Assembly (NCBI GenBank): GCA_030836935.1
Contig: JAUPMA010000301.1
Location: forward strand, 1-5,802
DNA: 5,802 nt
DNA from: Pseudomonadota bacterium
GTDB taxonomy: Bacteria; Pseudomonadota; Gammaproteobacteria; SZUA-229
Direction: 5' to 3'
The number at the start of each line of letters is the position of its first letter. Position 1 is the first letter of the stretch. Shown here piece after piece: positions 5,783 through 5,802 of this stretch. The notes under the pieces were generated by a model. That model had not been told where the DNA came from. It saw only the letters and a list, made by a program, of their open reading frames with translations, and ran no database searches. The translations under genes were made by a program, and so were the position numbers.

Positions 5783-5802
5783 TATGCGCGAAAGGTGATG
5801 GC

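Noticed and set aside
5784..5802. Start of a further gene at the right edge (ATG at 5798 after AAAGG, or ATG at 5784)
   Set aside because: The ATG at 5784 meets TGA after four codons. The ATG at 5798 has only five bases before the window ends and AAAGG just two bases upstream, so nothing can be claimed.
1..5802. CRISPR array, tRNA or rRNA gene, transposase, toxin-antitoxin pair or defence system
   Set aside because: None was seen on either strand: no regularly spaced repeats, no tRNA-like cloverleaf noticed by eye, no terminal inverted repeats with target duplications, and every long frame is explained by a housekeeping or signalling gene.

Overview
The window looks like a chromosomal housekeeping segment of a gammaproteobacterium of about 50% GC, judged by eye. 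The case rests on gene content: a full-length muropeptide ligase Mpl, a class II (E. coli type) dihydroorotase PyrC and an RNase T, the last being essentially restricted to Gammaproteobacteria. I cannot place the organism more precisely. No rRNA, tRNA, CRISPR array, insertion sequence or phage gene is visible, and coding density is high. I did not find a new multi-gene system, and I would call this an ordinary region with a few details worth checking.

Layout, left to right. Positions 8-1891 hold two minus-strand genes: a small unrecognised multi-pass membrane protein (1379-1891) whose stop codon abuts the start of mpl (8-1378), probably one operon. A divergent intergenic region (1892-1969) follows, carrying a good extended -10 promoter for pyrC and a possible leader hairpin. 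pyrC (1970-3001, plus) converges on a secreted TraB/GumN-family protein (3071-3970, minus). Between them lies an AT-rich block of TTTAAAG-type direct and inverted repeats (3002-3058) that probably acts as a terminator. After only 43 bases, divergently, comes rnt (4014-4664, plus). Then, 98 bases on, comes a response regulator with a C-terminal diguanylate cyclase domain (4763-5782, plus).

The genes serve separate processes: reuse of cell-wall peptides (mpl), pyrimidine synthesis (pyrC), stable-RNA 3' end trimming (rnt) and cyclic-di-GMP signalling (the REC-GGEEF protein). pyrC and rnt are immediate neighbours in some relatives (for example Pseudomonas, from memory). Here the TraB/GumN gene sits between them in the opposite orientation. 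The most checkable oddities are two changed aromatic substrate-contact positions in RNase T, a pyrC leader reminiscent of nucleotide-sensitive start-site control, and the repeat block after pyrC.
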